Numbered from the stretch's first letter, positions 28,845 through 39,883 are shown. The stretch: 64,000 nt of DNA from Pseudoclavibacter triregionum (GCA_910822395.1 OU365335.1:682001-746000), one strand, 5' to 3'. The notes: generated from the letters alone by a model not told the origin. A program made the numbers and translations.

Positions 28845-30359
28845 CTAGGCGTCGCGGCCGCGCTCGGCCAGCAGCGCCCGGCGTCCCGCGAGCCCGCCGA
28901 TCGGCGGCGCGGGCCGCCGCCGCAGGCTCAGCGTCACCGTGAACTTCGGGTCGCGCGCGAGCTGCCGCGTGGGCCCGACGAGCCTCGCGAGCGAGGAGCG
29001 GTGCGGCAGGTGCGAGTTGAAGACCGTCACCATGACGCCGCCGGGCTTGAGCGCGCGGCCGGCGCCCTCGAAGATCGGCGCCGCGAAGCTCTCGCTCACC
29101 TCGTAGCCCTCGTGGAAGGGCGGATTGCAGAGGATGAGGTCGACGCTGCGCGGCGGCACCGAGCCCGCGGCGACGTCGCGCTCGACGCGCACGCGGCCCT
29201 CGAGCCCGTTCGCCGCCATGGTCGCGCGGGCGCTCTCGACGGCCGCCCAGGAGCGGTCGCTCGCGAGCACCTCCGCATCGGGCCAGCGCACGGCGGCCGC
29301 CGCGGCGAGGATGCCCGTGCCGCAGCCGAGGTCGAGGATGCGCGCGCCCGCGGACAGCTGCAGCTCGAGGGCATCCGCCTCGTCGATGGCCGTGACGAGG
29401 GCGCGCAGGAGGGCTCGGGTGCCGAGGTCGAGGCGGGGACCTGCGAAGGCCGAGCCGAGGGCGACGACCTCGAGGTCGAGGCCGAGCTCGGGCTCGACGA
29501 CGCGGGCGCGGCGCGGGCGGGGCGCGGCGGCAGGATCGTCGTGGGGAGTCGCCGCCGAGGCCTCGGGGCGCGAGGCGACGAGGGCGCGGGCCTTGCGCTT
29601 GCCGAGCGAGGCGCGGACGCTGCCGAAGCGCTCGCCGAGCACGTCGTTCTGCGAGCGGTGGAGGTGCTTCTCGCGGCCGCCGATGACGAGCGCGACGGAC
29701 GGCGAGGCGTGGGCCGCGGCGAGCTCGGCGATGGCGCGGAGCTCCTCGTGCGACTTCGGCATGCGGGCGAGGACGAGGTCGGCGCCCGCGACGAGGGCCG
29801 GCTCGAGGCCGTGGACGCTCGCCTCCACGCCGGCGGACGCGAGGGCGACGTCGGCGAGGCGCTCGGCGTCGAGGGCGTCGGCGTGGCGGCGGATGGCCGA
29901 GGGCGCGAGGCGCTCCGCGGCGCCGAGCGCGAGGCTGCCGTCGACGTCGCCGACGACGGCCACGACGGGCGCGGACGGGAGGCGCTCTGGGGCGGTGCCG
30001 GCGAGGAGCTCGGCGGCCTCGTCGAGGATGCGGGCGTCGACGTGGTCCGGCACGGCCGGGCGCTCGGCGGTGTCGGACTCGAGCTCGGCCTCCTCGCGGG
30101 CAGCGCCGTTCAGGGCCTCGCCGTCGTCGAGGCCGGGGTCGGCGGCGGGGTCGGGCACGGGGCTCGAGTCGCGGGCGACGCGGGTGCGCGGGAGGCGGCG
30201 GGCGGCGCGGGGCTCGGCGGGCTGAGCGGGCTGGTCGGGCTGGTCGGGCTGGGTCGCCTGGGCGCCGGAGGCGCCGGTGTCTGCGGCGTCGTCCGCGCGC
30301 TCGGCGGGGGCGCGATCGTCCGCGGGCCGCGGCGTCGCCCGTTCCCGATCGGCGCTCAT
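28845..30359 (-). CDS. RsmC/RlmG-like class I methyltransferase
   Basis: A 504-residue protein in which the C-terminal 200 residues form a SAM-dependent methyltransferase: ARILDLGCGTGILAAAAA is motif I and LILCNPPFHEG the NPPF motif of N2-guanine methyltransferases. The preceding region (GDVDGSLALGAAERLAPSAIRRHADAL) fits the inactive N-terminal domain of RsmC/RlmG. Residues 1 to about 100 are a disordered Asp/Pro/Gln-rich tail not usual in the family. The ATG at 30359 follows TAGCGT by seven bases (leaderless), ten bases beyond the subtilase stop. Target probably 16S or 23S rRNA; which one is not decidable. Confidence 0.83.
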   Translation of the reverse strand: MSADRERATPRPADDRAPAERADDAADTGASGAQATQPDQPDQPAQPAEPRAARRLPRTRVARDSSPVPDPAADPGLDDGEALNGAAREEAELESDTAERPAVPDHVDARILDEAAELLAGTAPERLPSAPVVAVVGDVDGSLALGAAERLAPSAIRRHADALDAERLADVALASAGVEASVHGLEPALVAGADLVLARMPKSHEELRAIAELAAAHASPSVALVIGGREKHLHRSQNDVLGERFGSVRASLGKRKARALVASRPEASAATPHDDPAAAPRPRRARVVEPELGLDLEVVALGSAFAGPRLDLGTRALLRALVTAIDEADALELQLSAGARILDLGCGTGILAAAAAVRWPDAEVLASDRSWAAVESARATMAANGLEGRVRVERDVAAGSVPPRSVDLILCNPPFHEGYEVSESFAAPIFEGAGRALKPGGVMVTVFNSHLPHRSSLARLVGPTRQLARDPKFTVTLSLRRRPAPPIGGLAGRRALLAERGRDA

Positions 30360-30369
30360 GGTGTCCACG

Positions 30370-32697
30370 CTACTGCGGTCGGGGCGGCGCGGCGATCGCG
30401 GGCTCGCGGTCGAGGTCGACGACGCCGGTCCGGGCGGCGGTCTCGCGGACGAGGCGGGCGAGCTCGGAGTGCTCGTCGCGTCGGCGGACGATGACCGTCG
30501 GCGTCGACGATCCCGTGCGGACGGTCGGCACGGGGGCCGTCCGGGCGGCCACCGCGGCGCGGCGCCACGGCGAGGCGGGGCCGATCTCGCGCGGCCACTC
30601 CTGCACCGAGGTCGCGGCGCGCTCGGCCTCGCGCCAGGCGGCGCCGGGGTCGGCGGCGGAGGGACGATCGGAGGGGCGATCGGCGGGGCGAGGACGGTCG
30701 ACGGATCCCTGCGCGGAGGCGGGGGCCTGGCCGGCGGACGGGCCCTCGGCCCGACGCTCCTCGGCGCGCGCCGCGGGCGGCGCCAAGCGGGAGCCGAGCG
30801 CGCGGGATGCCGTCGGCACGGCATCCGGCGTCGGCAGCCGCACGGGCTCCGCGGGCTCGCCGGGGCGTCGTCCGAGGGCGGTCGATCCGGCGGAGCGGCC
30901 GAGCTCGCCGAGCACCGCGCGACCCACGGGGCCGACGGTCGGGACCGGCGCGGGGCCTTGGGCCGGGCCGGGGAATCCTCGAGTGCCGGGATGGCCGGGC
31001 ATCCCCGCGCCCATGCCGATCTGGCGCGTGGGGTGCCAGGGCGCCGGAGCGCCCTGCGGTCCGGAGGCCGGGGCCGGACGCCATGCGGTCGGCGCGTGGG
31101 GCGCGAACTGGCCCTGCGGTCCGAACGCGCCCGGCTGGCCGAACCCTGCCGGCTGGACCGGCTGGCCCTGCTGCCCATACGGCCCGTGCTGCCCGAACTG
31201 CCCATGCGGCCGCGGCCCGATCGGCGCGGGCGCAATGGCCGGCGCCGCGGCGGCCCGCATCGGCCCCGAAGCCCAGGCGCCCGGAGCTCCAGGCGCCCCG
31301 TGCACCCCCGGCCATCCGCCCGCCTGCGGCCACGGCGCGGGCCCGCCGAGCGGGGCCGCCGGCCAGCCCGGGCCGGCGACGACGGCCGGCTGGGCGCGCT
31401 TCGAGCGCCGCGAGAGGAGCACGATGAGCCAGATGATCCCGATGCCGATGCCCGCCGTGAGCATCGACTCCCCGATGATCCGCGGGAGCATCTCCGGCTT
31501 CCAGTTCCACGCGATCGGGTTGCTCGGCCGCACGGTCGGCTCGGCGGTCGGGAGGGACGTGCCGCGCTCGCGCTCGACCGTCGCGATGCCGAGGTCGGCG
31601 GCGGCCATGCCCGGGCCGAGGATCTCCTCGACCGTCGGCGACACGGGGCTGCCGTCGCGCGTCTCGTTCACGAGCAGCGGGTTCACGTCCGGGTAGTCGC
31701 GGGGGTCGACGGCGACGAGGTTCTGCGGCGAGATGAGCCCGAAGCCCTCGATGTCGGTGCGCTCGAGCTCGCCCCAGCCGTTCGAGGTGTGGCGGATCGC
31801 CGACTGGAGGATCTGGTTCGGCGTCGCCCCCGGCCACGCGGAGAGCGCCATCGCGAAGGCGCCGCTCGTCCACGCGGTCGCGGGCGAGGTGCCGTAGTAG
31901 GTCTCGAAGCGGTTCCAGTCGCCCTTGGGCATCACGCCGCGGATGTCGATGCCCGGCGCGACGAAGTCGAGCGTCTCGTCGGTGACCTCGAAGGCGTCGG
32001 ACATCCCGTGCTCGTCGACGTTCTCGATCGAGACGACGCCGTTCGCGTTCGCGATCGCGTCGGCGACGCCGGTCTCGTTCGGCACCGCGACGTCGAGGAT
32101 GAGCCCGGCCTGCAGCGCCGGGAGGAACGCCTCGTGGATGTCGGGCCGGCTCCAGCCGCCGATCGAGAAGCTGAGGATCTGCGCGCCCTGGTCGACCGCG
32201 TCCTGCACGGCCTCGGCGAGCGTCGGCTGGCAGGGCTGGTCCTCGTTCTCGATGACCGCGTAGTGGAGCAGGCGCGCATCGGGCGCGAGGCCGCGGACGG
32301 CCGGCTCGGAGGGCGTCCCGGTGCCCGTGCCGACGATGAGCTCGGCCATCTTCGTCGCGTGGTCGGCGGTCGCGCCGTCGTCGCGGCCGTCCCAGCGCCC
32401 CTCGCAGAGGTCGTCGGTGCGCAGCTCGATGGCGGCGCCCTGGAGGTCGACGGCATCCGGGTTGATGGGCGAGTCGAAGAGGGCGACGGTGACGCCGGCG
32501 CCCGTCGCGCCGCGCTCGTGGAGCTCGGAGATGCCGAAGTCCTGCGAGAACCAGGCGCCCTCGATCGCGGTGTCGTTCGAGAGGGCCGAGGCGGCGGCGG
32601 GGCCCGCGGGAAGCGAGGCCGCGGCGAGGCCGAGCGCGGCCGCGAGCGCCGCGACGGCGCGCGTGAGGCGCGTGCGCGGTGGCATCTGCTCGGCCAT
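30370..32697 (-). CDS. Membrane-anchored subtilisin-like protease with long cytoplasmic tail
   Basis: A 775-residue S8-family protein. Signal peptide at 1-37; the peptidase domain carries Asp75 (VTVALFDSPINP), His113 (ADHATKMAELI), Asn207 (VPNETG) and Ser271 (YYGTSPATAW). All triad positions are filled, but the flanks differ from the usual D[ST]G, HGT and GTSMA. A membrane segment at 411-429 (GIGIGIIWLIVLLS) and RRSKR follow, then about 345 cytoplasmic residues rich in Pro, Gly, Gln and Ala. The topology recalls mycosins of type VII secretion, though no ESX genes are here. Activity is plausible, not shown. Confidence 0.85.
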   Translation of the reverse strand: MAEQMPPRTRLTRAVAALAAALGLAAASLPAGPAAASALSNDTAIEGAWFSQDFGISELHERGATGAGVTVALFDSPINPDAVDLQGAAIELRTDDLCEGRWDGRDDGATADHATKMAELIVGTGTGTPSEPAVRGLAPDARLLHYAVIENEDQPCQPTLAEAVQDAVDQGAQILSFSIGGWSRPDIHEAFLPALQAGLILDVAVPNETGVADAIANANGVVSIENVDEHGMSDAFEVTDETLDFVAPGIDIRGVMPKGDWNRFETYYGTSPATAWTSGAFAMALSAWPGATPNQILQSAIRHTSNGWGELERTDIEGFGLISPQNLVAVDPRDYPDVNPLLVNETRDGSPVSPTVEEILGPGMAAADLGIATVERERGTSLPTAEPTVRPSNPIAWNWKPEMLPRIIGESMLTAGIGIGIIWLIVLLSRRSKRAQPAVVAGPGWPAAPLGGPAPWPQAGGWPGVHGAPGAPGAWASGPMRAAAAPAIAPAPIGPRPHGQFGQHGPYGQQGQPVQPAGFGQPGAFGPQGQFAPHAPTAWRPAPASGPQGAPAPWHPTRQIGMGAGMPGHPGTRGFPGPAQGPAPVPTVGPVGRAVLGELGRSAGSTALGRRPGEPAEPVRLPTPDAVPTASRALGSRLAPPAARAEERRAEGPSAGQAPASAQGSVDRPRPADRPSDRPSAADPGAAWREAERAATSVQEWPREIGPASPWRRAAVAARTAPVPTVRTGSSTPTVIVRRRDEHSELARLVRETAARTGVVDLDREPAIAAPPRPQ

Positions 32698-32883
32698 GGC
32701 CCCTCCTGGGCGTGACGGCGGCCGCGGGGATCGCGGAACCGCGCCCGGGGAGAGCGACGGTCGACGGTTGGATGCGGGGCGAGGCTGGGATGTTCCCGAT
32801 CCGCGCGATCCGATTCCGGCGCGTCGCGCGACGGGCTCGACGCTCCGGACCCAGCGCCCGGCGCGGCGGTCGGCGATCGCGCC

Positions 32884-33669
32884 CTAGCCCTGCGGTCGGA
32901 TCCGCAGCTCGTCGACCGAGCCGCCGCGGGGCGTGTCGACGGCGAGGCGGACGGCCTCCGCGACGGCCTCCGGGCGCAGGTAGTCCTCCTCCCGGTACTC
33001 GCCGCCCTCGGCCGCGCGGAGCTCGCGCTGCATGTCGGTCGCGACGCGGCCCGGATGGATCGAGCTCACGCGCACGCGGTGCTCGCGCTCCTCCTCCCGG
33101 AGCGCGTCCGTGAGCGCGCGGAGGGCGAACTTCGAGCCCGAGTAGACGGCCCCGCGGACGCCCGAGGTGTAGCCGGAGCCGGAGTTGATGGCGACCACGA
33201 GGCCCTTGCGGGCGCGCAGGCGCGGCAGGACGAGCCTGGTGAGGTCGGCGACGGCGATGACGTTGAGCTCGAAGGTGCGGCGGAAGTCATCCCGCGTCAG
33301 CGCGTCGACGCGCTCGTAGGCGCCGATGACCCCGGCCGAGTGGACGAGGACGTCGAGCTTGAGCACGCCCGCGGCGGCCTGGGCGACGGCGTCCGCGTCG
33401 GCGAGGTCGGCGACGAAGGGCTTCGCGTCGGGCAGCTCGCGGCAGACCGCCTCGCAGGCGGCGCGCTCGCGGCCGCCGACGAGCACGCGGTGGGTGCGGC
33501 CGAGCTCGCGCGCGATGGCGAGGCCGATGCCGCGGGTGGCGCCCGTGACGAGCGCGACGGGCTTCTCGTCGAGGCCCGACTCGATGTCGAGGAGGTCGTC
33601 GAGCTGGGCCTGGAATCCGCGGCGGGCCTGCTCGCGGGCGAGGTCGAGGCGGGGGCGGGCGTCGGTCAC
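32884..33669 (-). CDS. Short-chain dehydrogenase/reductase
   Basis: A 261-residue NAD(P)-dependent oxidoreductase. Cofactor motif TGATRGIG, the structural HSAG in VLVHSAGVIGAY, INSGSGYTSGVRGAVYSGSK with catalytic Ser, Tyr and Lys (YSGSK), and HPGRVATDM near the end are classic SDR features. A preceding 35-residue helix (LAREQARRGFQAQLDDLLDIE) is extra. The GTG at 33669 is fixed by AAGGAG six bases upstream, although an open frame reaches further. Substrate unknown. Monocistronic, divergent from the HNH lipoprotein gene. Confidence 0.88.
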   Translation of the reverse strand: MTDARPRLDLAREQARRGFQAQLDDLLDIESGLDEKPVALVTGATRGIGLAIARELGRTHRVLVGGRERAACEAVCRELPDAKPFVADLADADAVAQAAAGVLKLDVLVHSAGVIGAYERVDALTRDDFRRTFELNVIAVADLTRLVLPRLRARKGLVVAINSGSGYTSGVRGAVYSGSKFALRALTDALREEEREHRVRVSSIHPGRVATDMQRELRAAEGGEYREEDYLRPEAVAEAVRLAVDTPRGGSVDELRIRPQG

Positions 33670-33845
33670 GATGGCTCCTTCGTCGGATGGCGCGCGGCCC
33701 GGCGCCGGGCGTGCTGTGCGAGGCTGGCAGGCGAGGCGCCGCACGGGCGGGCCTCGAGGCGCGGCGATGGGCCGCGCCGGCGGTCCGGGCATCCAGTCTC
33801 GCACCGCGTCGCCGACCGGAAGCCCGGTCGGCCGGGAAGGACCGC

Positions 33846-34616
33846 ATGACCGCCCTCACCTCCGGGCCCCGCCTCGCGCGGCGGCTCCTCGGCGCCCTCG
33901 CCATCGGCGTGCTCGCCGGATCGGCCCTCGCGGGCTGCACGACGAGCGACAAGGTCGACGGCCCCGCCTCCACCGGCGAGGCCGGGCAGCTCGCCGACGA
34001 GCTCGCCGGCGACACGACGCTCTCCACGCCCTCCGGCGACGAGCAGGCGCGCCTCGCGCAGCAGGCGCTCGCCGTGCTCGCGACGATGCCCGTGAAGCCG
34101 AAGACCGAGTGGGACGGCCCCTTCGACCGGGCCGGCAGCTTCGGCGAGGGCTGGGGCGACCCGGACGGCAACGGCTGCGACGCCCGCAACGACGCGCTCC
34201 AGGCGAACATGCTCGACGAGAAGCTCCTCCGCGACGGATGCCGCGTCGAGTCGGGCACCCTCAACGACCTCTACACGGGCGAGCAGGTGCCCTTCGTGAA
34301 GGGCGACACCACGAGCGACGACGTCCAGGTCGACCACGTCGTCGCGCTCTACAACGCGTGGCGCACGGGCGCGCAGGACCTCACCTTCGAGCAGCGCTTC
34401 GCGCTCGCGAACGATCCGCTCAACCTCCAGCCGACGGCCGAGGCGAACAACGACGACAAGGAGTCGAAGGACGCCTCGCAGTGGCTGCCGCCGAACGCGG
34501 CGTACCAGTGCACCTACGTCGAGCGGCAGATCGCGGTGAAGGCGACGTACTCGCTCTGGGTCACGCAGGCCGAGCACGACGCGATGGAGCGGGTGCTCGA
34601 GGGCTGCGCGAGGTAG
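33846..34616 (+). CDS. HNH-endonuclease-type lipoprotein (DUF1524/GmrSD C-terminal-like)
   Basis: A 256-residue exported lipoprotein, lipobox LAGC near residue 30. The mature part contains DPDGNGCDARNDALQANM, VQVDHVVALYNAWRTGAQ (the DHVV histidine of the HNH site), NDPLNLQPTAEANNDDKESKDASQWLPPN and a final CTYVERQIAVKATYSLWVT. This is the secreted DUF1524-like HNH nuclease family common in actinobacteria, probably cutting extracellular DNA. AAGGA precedes the ATG at 33846. Confidence 0.87.
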   Translation: MTALTSGPRLARRLLGALAIGVLAGSALAGCTTSDKVDGPASTGEAGQLADELAGDTTLSTPSGDEQARLAQQALAVLATMPVKPKTEWDGPFDRAGSFGEGWGDPDGNGCDARNDALQANMLDEKLLRDGCRVESGTLNDLYTGEQVPFVKGDTTSDDVQVDHVVALYNAWRTGAQDLTFEQRFALANDPLNLQPTAEANNDDKESKDASQWLPPNAAYQCTYVERQIAVKATYSLWVTQAEHDAMERVLEGCAR

Positions 34617-34625
34617 GGGTCCCGA

Positions 34626-34664
34626 CGGCTGAGGAGACGGCGGAGCCGCCGTCTCGAAACCGCC
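34626..34664. repeat. REP-like element, single short unit
   Basis: CGGCTGAGGAGACGG...GTCTCGAAACCGCC is a shortened member of the GGTGGTTGAGG family, sitting between the convergent HNH lipoprotein and hspR genes, where it could act as a terminator. Confidence 0.7.
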
Positions 34665-34672
34665 GGGTACCG

Positions 34673-35143
34673 CTAGGGCCGGTGCTCCTCGACGTCGAAC
34701 TCGACGCGGTTGCGGCCGCGGGACGACCAGACGACGAGGTCGGTGCGGCGGCGCGCCCGCGTGCCGTGGGCGAGCGGGATGACGTCCCCCTCGGCGCGGG
34801 CCGCGAACACGCGCCCGCCCGGGCGCCGCAGCCGCTCGTCGGCGAGCTCCGACTCGAGCGCGCGCACGCGCTTCTCGAGCGCGCGCACCTGCTCGCGGAG
34901 CGCGATGATCCGCGAGATGCCCTCGAGGTTGAGTCCGTCGGCGACGAGCCGCGCGATCTCTCGCAGCTCGGCGACGTTCCGCAGCGAGTAGCGGCGCACG
35001 TTGCCGCGCGGGCGCTGCGGCACGACGAGGCCGAGGCGGTCGTACTGGCGGAGGGTCTGCGGGTGCATGCCCGCGAGCTCCGCGGCCATGGCGATCGCGA
35101 AGACGGGGGCGTCCTCGTCGAGATCCTCCGGGCGGATGGCCAT
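34673..35143 (-). CDS. hspR: Heat shock repressor HspR (MerR family)
   Basis: A 156-residue MerR-type repressor of heat-shock genes. FAIAMAAELAGMHPQTLRQYDRLGLVVPQRPRGNVRRYSLRNVAELREIARL is the winged-helix DNA-binding domain; a coiled coil follows (ALREQVRALEKRVRALESELADERL). It is the last gene of dnaK-grpE-dnaJ-hspR, starting two bases after... the dnaJ stop, the arrangement known from Streptomyces and Mycobacterium, where HspR with DnaK binds HAIR sites. Matching sites stand before dnaK and clpB in this window. Confidence 0.95.
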   Translation of the reverse strand: MAIRPEDLDEDAPVFAIAMAAELAGMHPQTLRQYDRLGLVVPQRPRGNVRRYSLRNVAELREIARLVADGLNLEGISRIIALREQVRALEKRVRALESELADERLRRPGGRVFAARAEGDVIPLAHGTRARRRTDLVVWSSRGRNRVEFDVEEHRP

Positions 35144-35145
35144 GG

Positions 35146-36135
35146 CTAGCGCCGCGCCTTCCGCAGGAGGTCCTCGCGCGGCGACTCGGCCGGGCTCGCG
35201 GCCTGGAACGCCTCGAGCGCCTCCTCCTGCGCCTTCGTGAGGTGCGACGGCACGGCGACCTCGAGCGTCACGAGCAGGTCGCCCGTGCCCGACTTCATCT
35301 TGATGCCGCGGCCCTTGACCCGCAGCGTCTTGCCGTTCTGCGAGTGCGCGGGCACCTTCACCTTCACGGTCGAGCCGTCGATCGTCGGCACCTCGATCGT
35401 GGCGCCGAGGACGGCCTCAGGGAAGGTCACGGGGACGGTGACGGTGAGGTTCCGGCCATCCCGCCCGAAGACGGGGTCGGGCTTCACGGAGACCTCGAGG
35501 ATGAGGTCGCCGCGCTCTCCGCCGTTCGGGCTCTCGCCGCCCTTGCCGCGGAGACGGATCTTCTGGCCGTCCTCGACGCCCGCCGGGATGCGCACGTTGA
35601 TCGTGCCGCCGGAGGCCTGCTGGAGGGTGACCGTGTCCCCGCGGATGGCGGTGAGGAAGCTCAGGGTGGTCGACGCCTTCTGGTCGCGGCCCTTCTGCGG
35701 ACCCGCCTGGAATCCGGTCTGGAAGCCGGAGGCGCCGCCGCCGAAGCCGGATCGCCCGGCGCCGCCGAACATCTGGCCGAGGAGGTCCTCGAAGTCGGCG
35801 TTCGTGTACTGGCCGCGGGCGCCGCCCTGGCCGAACATGCCGCCGAAGACGTCCTCGAAGCCGCCGGCGCCGCCCGCGCCGGGGCGGAATCGGGCGCCCG
35901 CGCCCATCGCGCGGATCTGGTCGTACTCGGCGCGCTGCTCCTTGTCGGAGAGCACCGAGTACGCCTCGGAGATCTCCTTGAAGCGCTCCTCGGCCGCGGC
36001 GTCGCCGGGGTGCGAGTCGGGGTGGAACTCGCGCGCGAGCTTCCGGTACGTCTTCTTGAGGTCGGCCTCGGAGACGTCCTTGTCGACGCCGAGGACCTTG
36101 TAGAAGTCCTTGTCGAACCAGTCCTGGCTGGCCAT
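35146..36135 (-). CDS. dnaJ: DnaJ co-chaperone without zinc fingers
   Basis: A 329-residue J-protein that stimulates DnaK. The J domain (about 10-75) includes the HPD motif in AREFHPDSHPGD. A Gly/Phe-rich stretch spans about 85-145, followed by the two beta-barrel substrate domains (TLSFLTAIRGDTVTLQ onward). The cysteine-rich zinc repeats of classical DnaJ are absent, so it is of the type B/CbpA build seen in HspR-linked actinobacterial operons. AAAGGA lies before the ATG, and a strong hairpin sits 22-50 bases further up. Confidence 0.93.
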   Translation of the reverse strand: MASQDWFDKDFYKVLGVDKDVSEADLKKTYRKLAREFHPDSHPGDAAAEERFKEISEAYSVLSDKEQRAEYDQIRAMGAGARFRPGAGGAGGFEDVFGGMFGQGGARGQYTNADFEDLLGQMFGGAGRSGFGGGASGFQTGFQAGPQKGRDQKASTTLSFLTAIRGDTVTLQQASGGTINVRIPAGVEDGQKIRLRGKGGESPNGGERGDLILEVSVKPDPVFGRDGRNLTVTVPVTFPEAVLGATIEVPTIDGSTVKVKVPAHSQNGKTLRVKGRGIKMKSGTGDLLVTLEVAVPSHLTKAQEEALEAFQAASPAESPREDLLRKARR

Positions 36136-36156
36136 TGATGTCCTTTCGATGCAGAT

Positions 36157-36185
36157 GGAGGGGCCGGAGCGCGGCTCCGGCCCCT
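36157..36185 (-). terminator. Strong hairpin between grpE and dnaJ
   Basis: Arms 36157-36169 and 36173-36185 are exact 13-bp reverse complements with a 3-nt loop. It lies inside the heat-shock operon, 22 bases before dnaJ, so it probably lowers dnaJ-hspR expression or protects the upstream message end. Confidence 0.75.
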
Positions 36186-36249
36186 CTCTGCGCTGCGCGT
36201 GCGCGCGGCCAGGCGGAAGGGGCGGCGGGCGTCGGCTCGTCGCTCCCGG

Positions 36250-37068
36250 CTACTGGGCCGGGACGAAGACGGCGACCTTCGCGACCCGCACGACGCGCTC
36301 GCCGTGCTCGTAGCCGCGCTGGACGACGTCGGCGATGGTCTCGCGCTCGACCGCCGGGTTCGGCAGCTGCGCGATCGCCTCGTGGCGGTTCGGGTCGAAC
36401 GCCTCGCCGGCCTCGCCGAAGGGCGTGACGCCGTGGCGCTCGATGATGCCGCGGAGCTTGCCGCCGATGACGGCGAGGGGCGAGCCCTCGACGAGGTCGC
36501 CGTGCTTGTCGGCGAGGTCGAGGTCGTCGAGCACCGGGAGGAGCGTGGAGAGGACGTCGGCCGTCGTGCGGTCCTTCGCCTCGGCGCGCTCGCGGTCGGT
36601 GCGGCGGCGGTAGTTCGCGTACTCGGCCTGGACGCGGAGGAGGTCCTGGAGGCGCTCCTCGGCGAGCTGCGCCTCGGGCGAGGCGGGACGGTCGGAGCCG
36701 CGCGTCGCCTCATCCTCGACGGGGGCCTCGTCGGCCCCCTCGCCGGAGAGGAGCTTCTCGAGCTCGTCGTCCGAGAAGACGCCGTCCGAGTCGGACGCCG
36801 ACTCAGCGGCCGGCTCGCCCCAATCGGCGCCCGAGGGGTCCTCGCCGAGCACCTGCTCGGCCGCGCGCTCGTCGGCGGACGCGCCCGCCGAGCGAGCCTC
36901 GTGGGCCGGGCCCGGGGCCGAGGGGGACTGCTCCCCCTCGGCCTCCTGGCCCCCGATGCCGCGGACCTGACCGGCTCGCACCTCGCCCGTCTCGGGGTCG
37001 ATGCGCCGCTTGTCGAAGACGCGCGGCGGCTCGTCGTGCTCGTTCTGGTCTCGCTGCTCGTCGGTCAT
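36250..37068 (-). CDS. grpE: GrpE nucleotide-exchange factor
   Basis: Releases ADP from DnaK. The 272-residue protein has a long disordered acidic N-terminal part (1 to about 130), then the GrpE core: a coiled helix (LLRVQAEYANYRRRTDRERAEAK), LLPVLDDLDLADKHGDLVEGSPLAVIGGKLRGIIERHGV and the beta-wing FDPNRHEAIAQLPNPAVERETIADVVQRGYEHGERVVRVAKVAV. It starts three bases past the dnaK stop. Confidence 0.95.
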   Translation of the reverse strand: MTDEQRDQNEHDEPPRVFDKRRIDPETGEVRAGQVRGIGGQEAEGEQSPSAPGPAHEARSAGASADERAAEQVLGEDPSGADWGEPAAESASDSDGVFSDDELEKLLSGEGADEAPVEDEATRGSDRPASPEAQLAEERLQDLLRVQAEYANYRRRTDRERAEAKDRTTADVLSTLLPVLDDLDLADKHGDLVEGSPLAVIGGKLRGIIERHGVTPFGEAGEAFDPNRHEAIAQLPNPAVERETIADVVQRGYEHGERVVRVAKVAVFVPAQ

Positions 37069-37071
37069 GGC

Positions 37072-39089
<2,018 letters not shown>

Positions 39090-39116
39090 GACGGCTGGAC
39101 CGGCAGGTGGGAGCCG

Positions 39117-39137
39117 GGTTCCCTGCCGCCGGGAACC
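39117..39137 (-). terminator. Small hairpin after the 243-residue protein gene
   Basis: GGTTCCC and GGGAACC, 7-bp arms around 7 bases, ten bases beyond the stop of the minus-strand gene at 39147, separating it from the dnaK regulatory region. Confidence 0.45.
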
Positions 39138-39146
39138 ACGTCTCCG

Positions 39147-39878
39147 CTACAGATCCCGGAGCGGCGAGGAGCCCGGACTCCCCGCCAAGGATCTGGCACC
39201 GGACGGCTCCGCGACCGCGTATCCGAGGGCCCGAAGCGCCTCCGCCGCGGAGTCGGGCGCATCCCGCACCAGCGCCTTGAGCTGGATGCGCCGCCAGCGC
39301 TCGCGCCCGTCCTGGAGCCGGCGCCGCCAATCCGGATCAGCGGGCTCGACGCCGAACTCCTCGACGAGCATCTCGAGCACATCCTCCAGCGCGGGGCGCA
39401 GCCGGGCTCCGCCCACCGGGAAGTGGATGGCCTTGAGCGCCGCGATCTTCGTGGGATCGGCGACGCGCTGACGCGCACGGCGCGACCCCGCGCCGGGCTG
39501 GACGAGGGCGTGCGCGATCGCATCGCGATGGGCATGGATCTGGAGATGAGCCTGAGGGACCTGGTCGGTGATGGACCGGTCGAACTCGTATCGGAAGAGG
39601 GGTTCTCGATCGTCGACGTGGAGGACGTGGAACTCGGATTTCCGGACGGACACCCACTGCGACGAGCGGTCGAGGCTGCACTCGTACATGACTCGGAGCC
39701 TGAGCAGGGGGTGCGCGCCGACGCCGAGCCGGATCGGCGCATCGCCCTGAGGAGTCACGACGAAGCGATCGCCCTTCACGGTGGCCGTGAGGGCCGCGGC
39801 CTCGTCTCCGACGACGGCCGCCAGCGTCTCGCTGATCTCCTCCGCGAAGGCGCGGACGAGCTCGCCGAGATCGGCCAC
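39147..39878 (-). CDS. Hypothetical protein, 243 residues
   Basis: I do not recognise the family. It is a soluble-looking protein, no signal or membrane segment, with an N-terminal helix (LGELVRAFAEEISETLAAVV), a beta-rich middle (RFVVTPQGDAPIRLGVGAHPLLRLRVMYECS, SEFHVLHVDDREPLFRYEFDR), a histidine cluster (QAHLQIHAHRDAIAHA) and a C-terminal helical part. The layout suggests a nucleic-acid or ligand-binding protein, but nothing specific. Its GTG start follows the stop of a 66-residue gene by five bases, so the two form a small operon just upstream of the dnaK promoter. Confidence 0.65.
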   Translation of the reverse strand: MADLGELVRAFAEEISETLAAVVGDEAAALTATVKGDRFVVTPQGDAPIRLGVGAHPLLRLRVMYECSLDRSSQWVSVRKSEFHVLHVDDREPLFRYEFDRSITDQVPQAHLQIHAHRDAIAHALVQPGAGSRRARQRVADPTKIAALKAIHFPVGGARLRPALEDVLEMLVEEFGVEPADPDWRRRLQDGRERWRRIQLKALVRDAPDSAAEALRALGYAVAEPSGARSLAGSPGSSPLRDL

Positions 39879-39883
39879 TGCGC

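Noticed and set aside
30370-32697. Type VII secretion locus
   Set aside because: The subtilase resembles a mycosin in topology, but no EccB-E, EsxA/B or PE/PPE-like genes are present.
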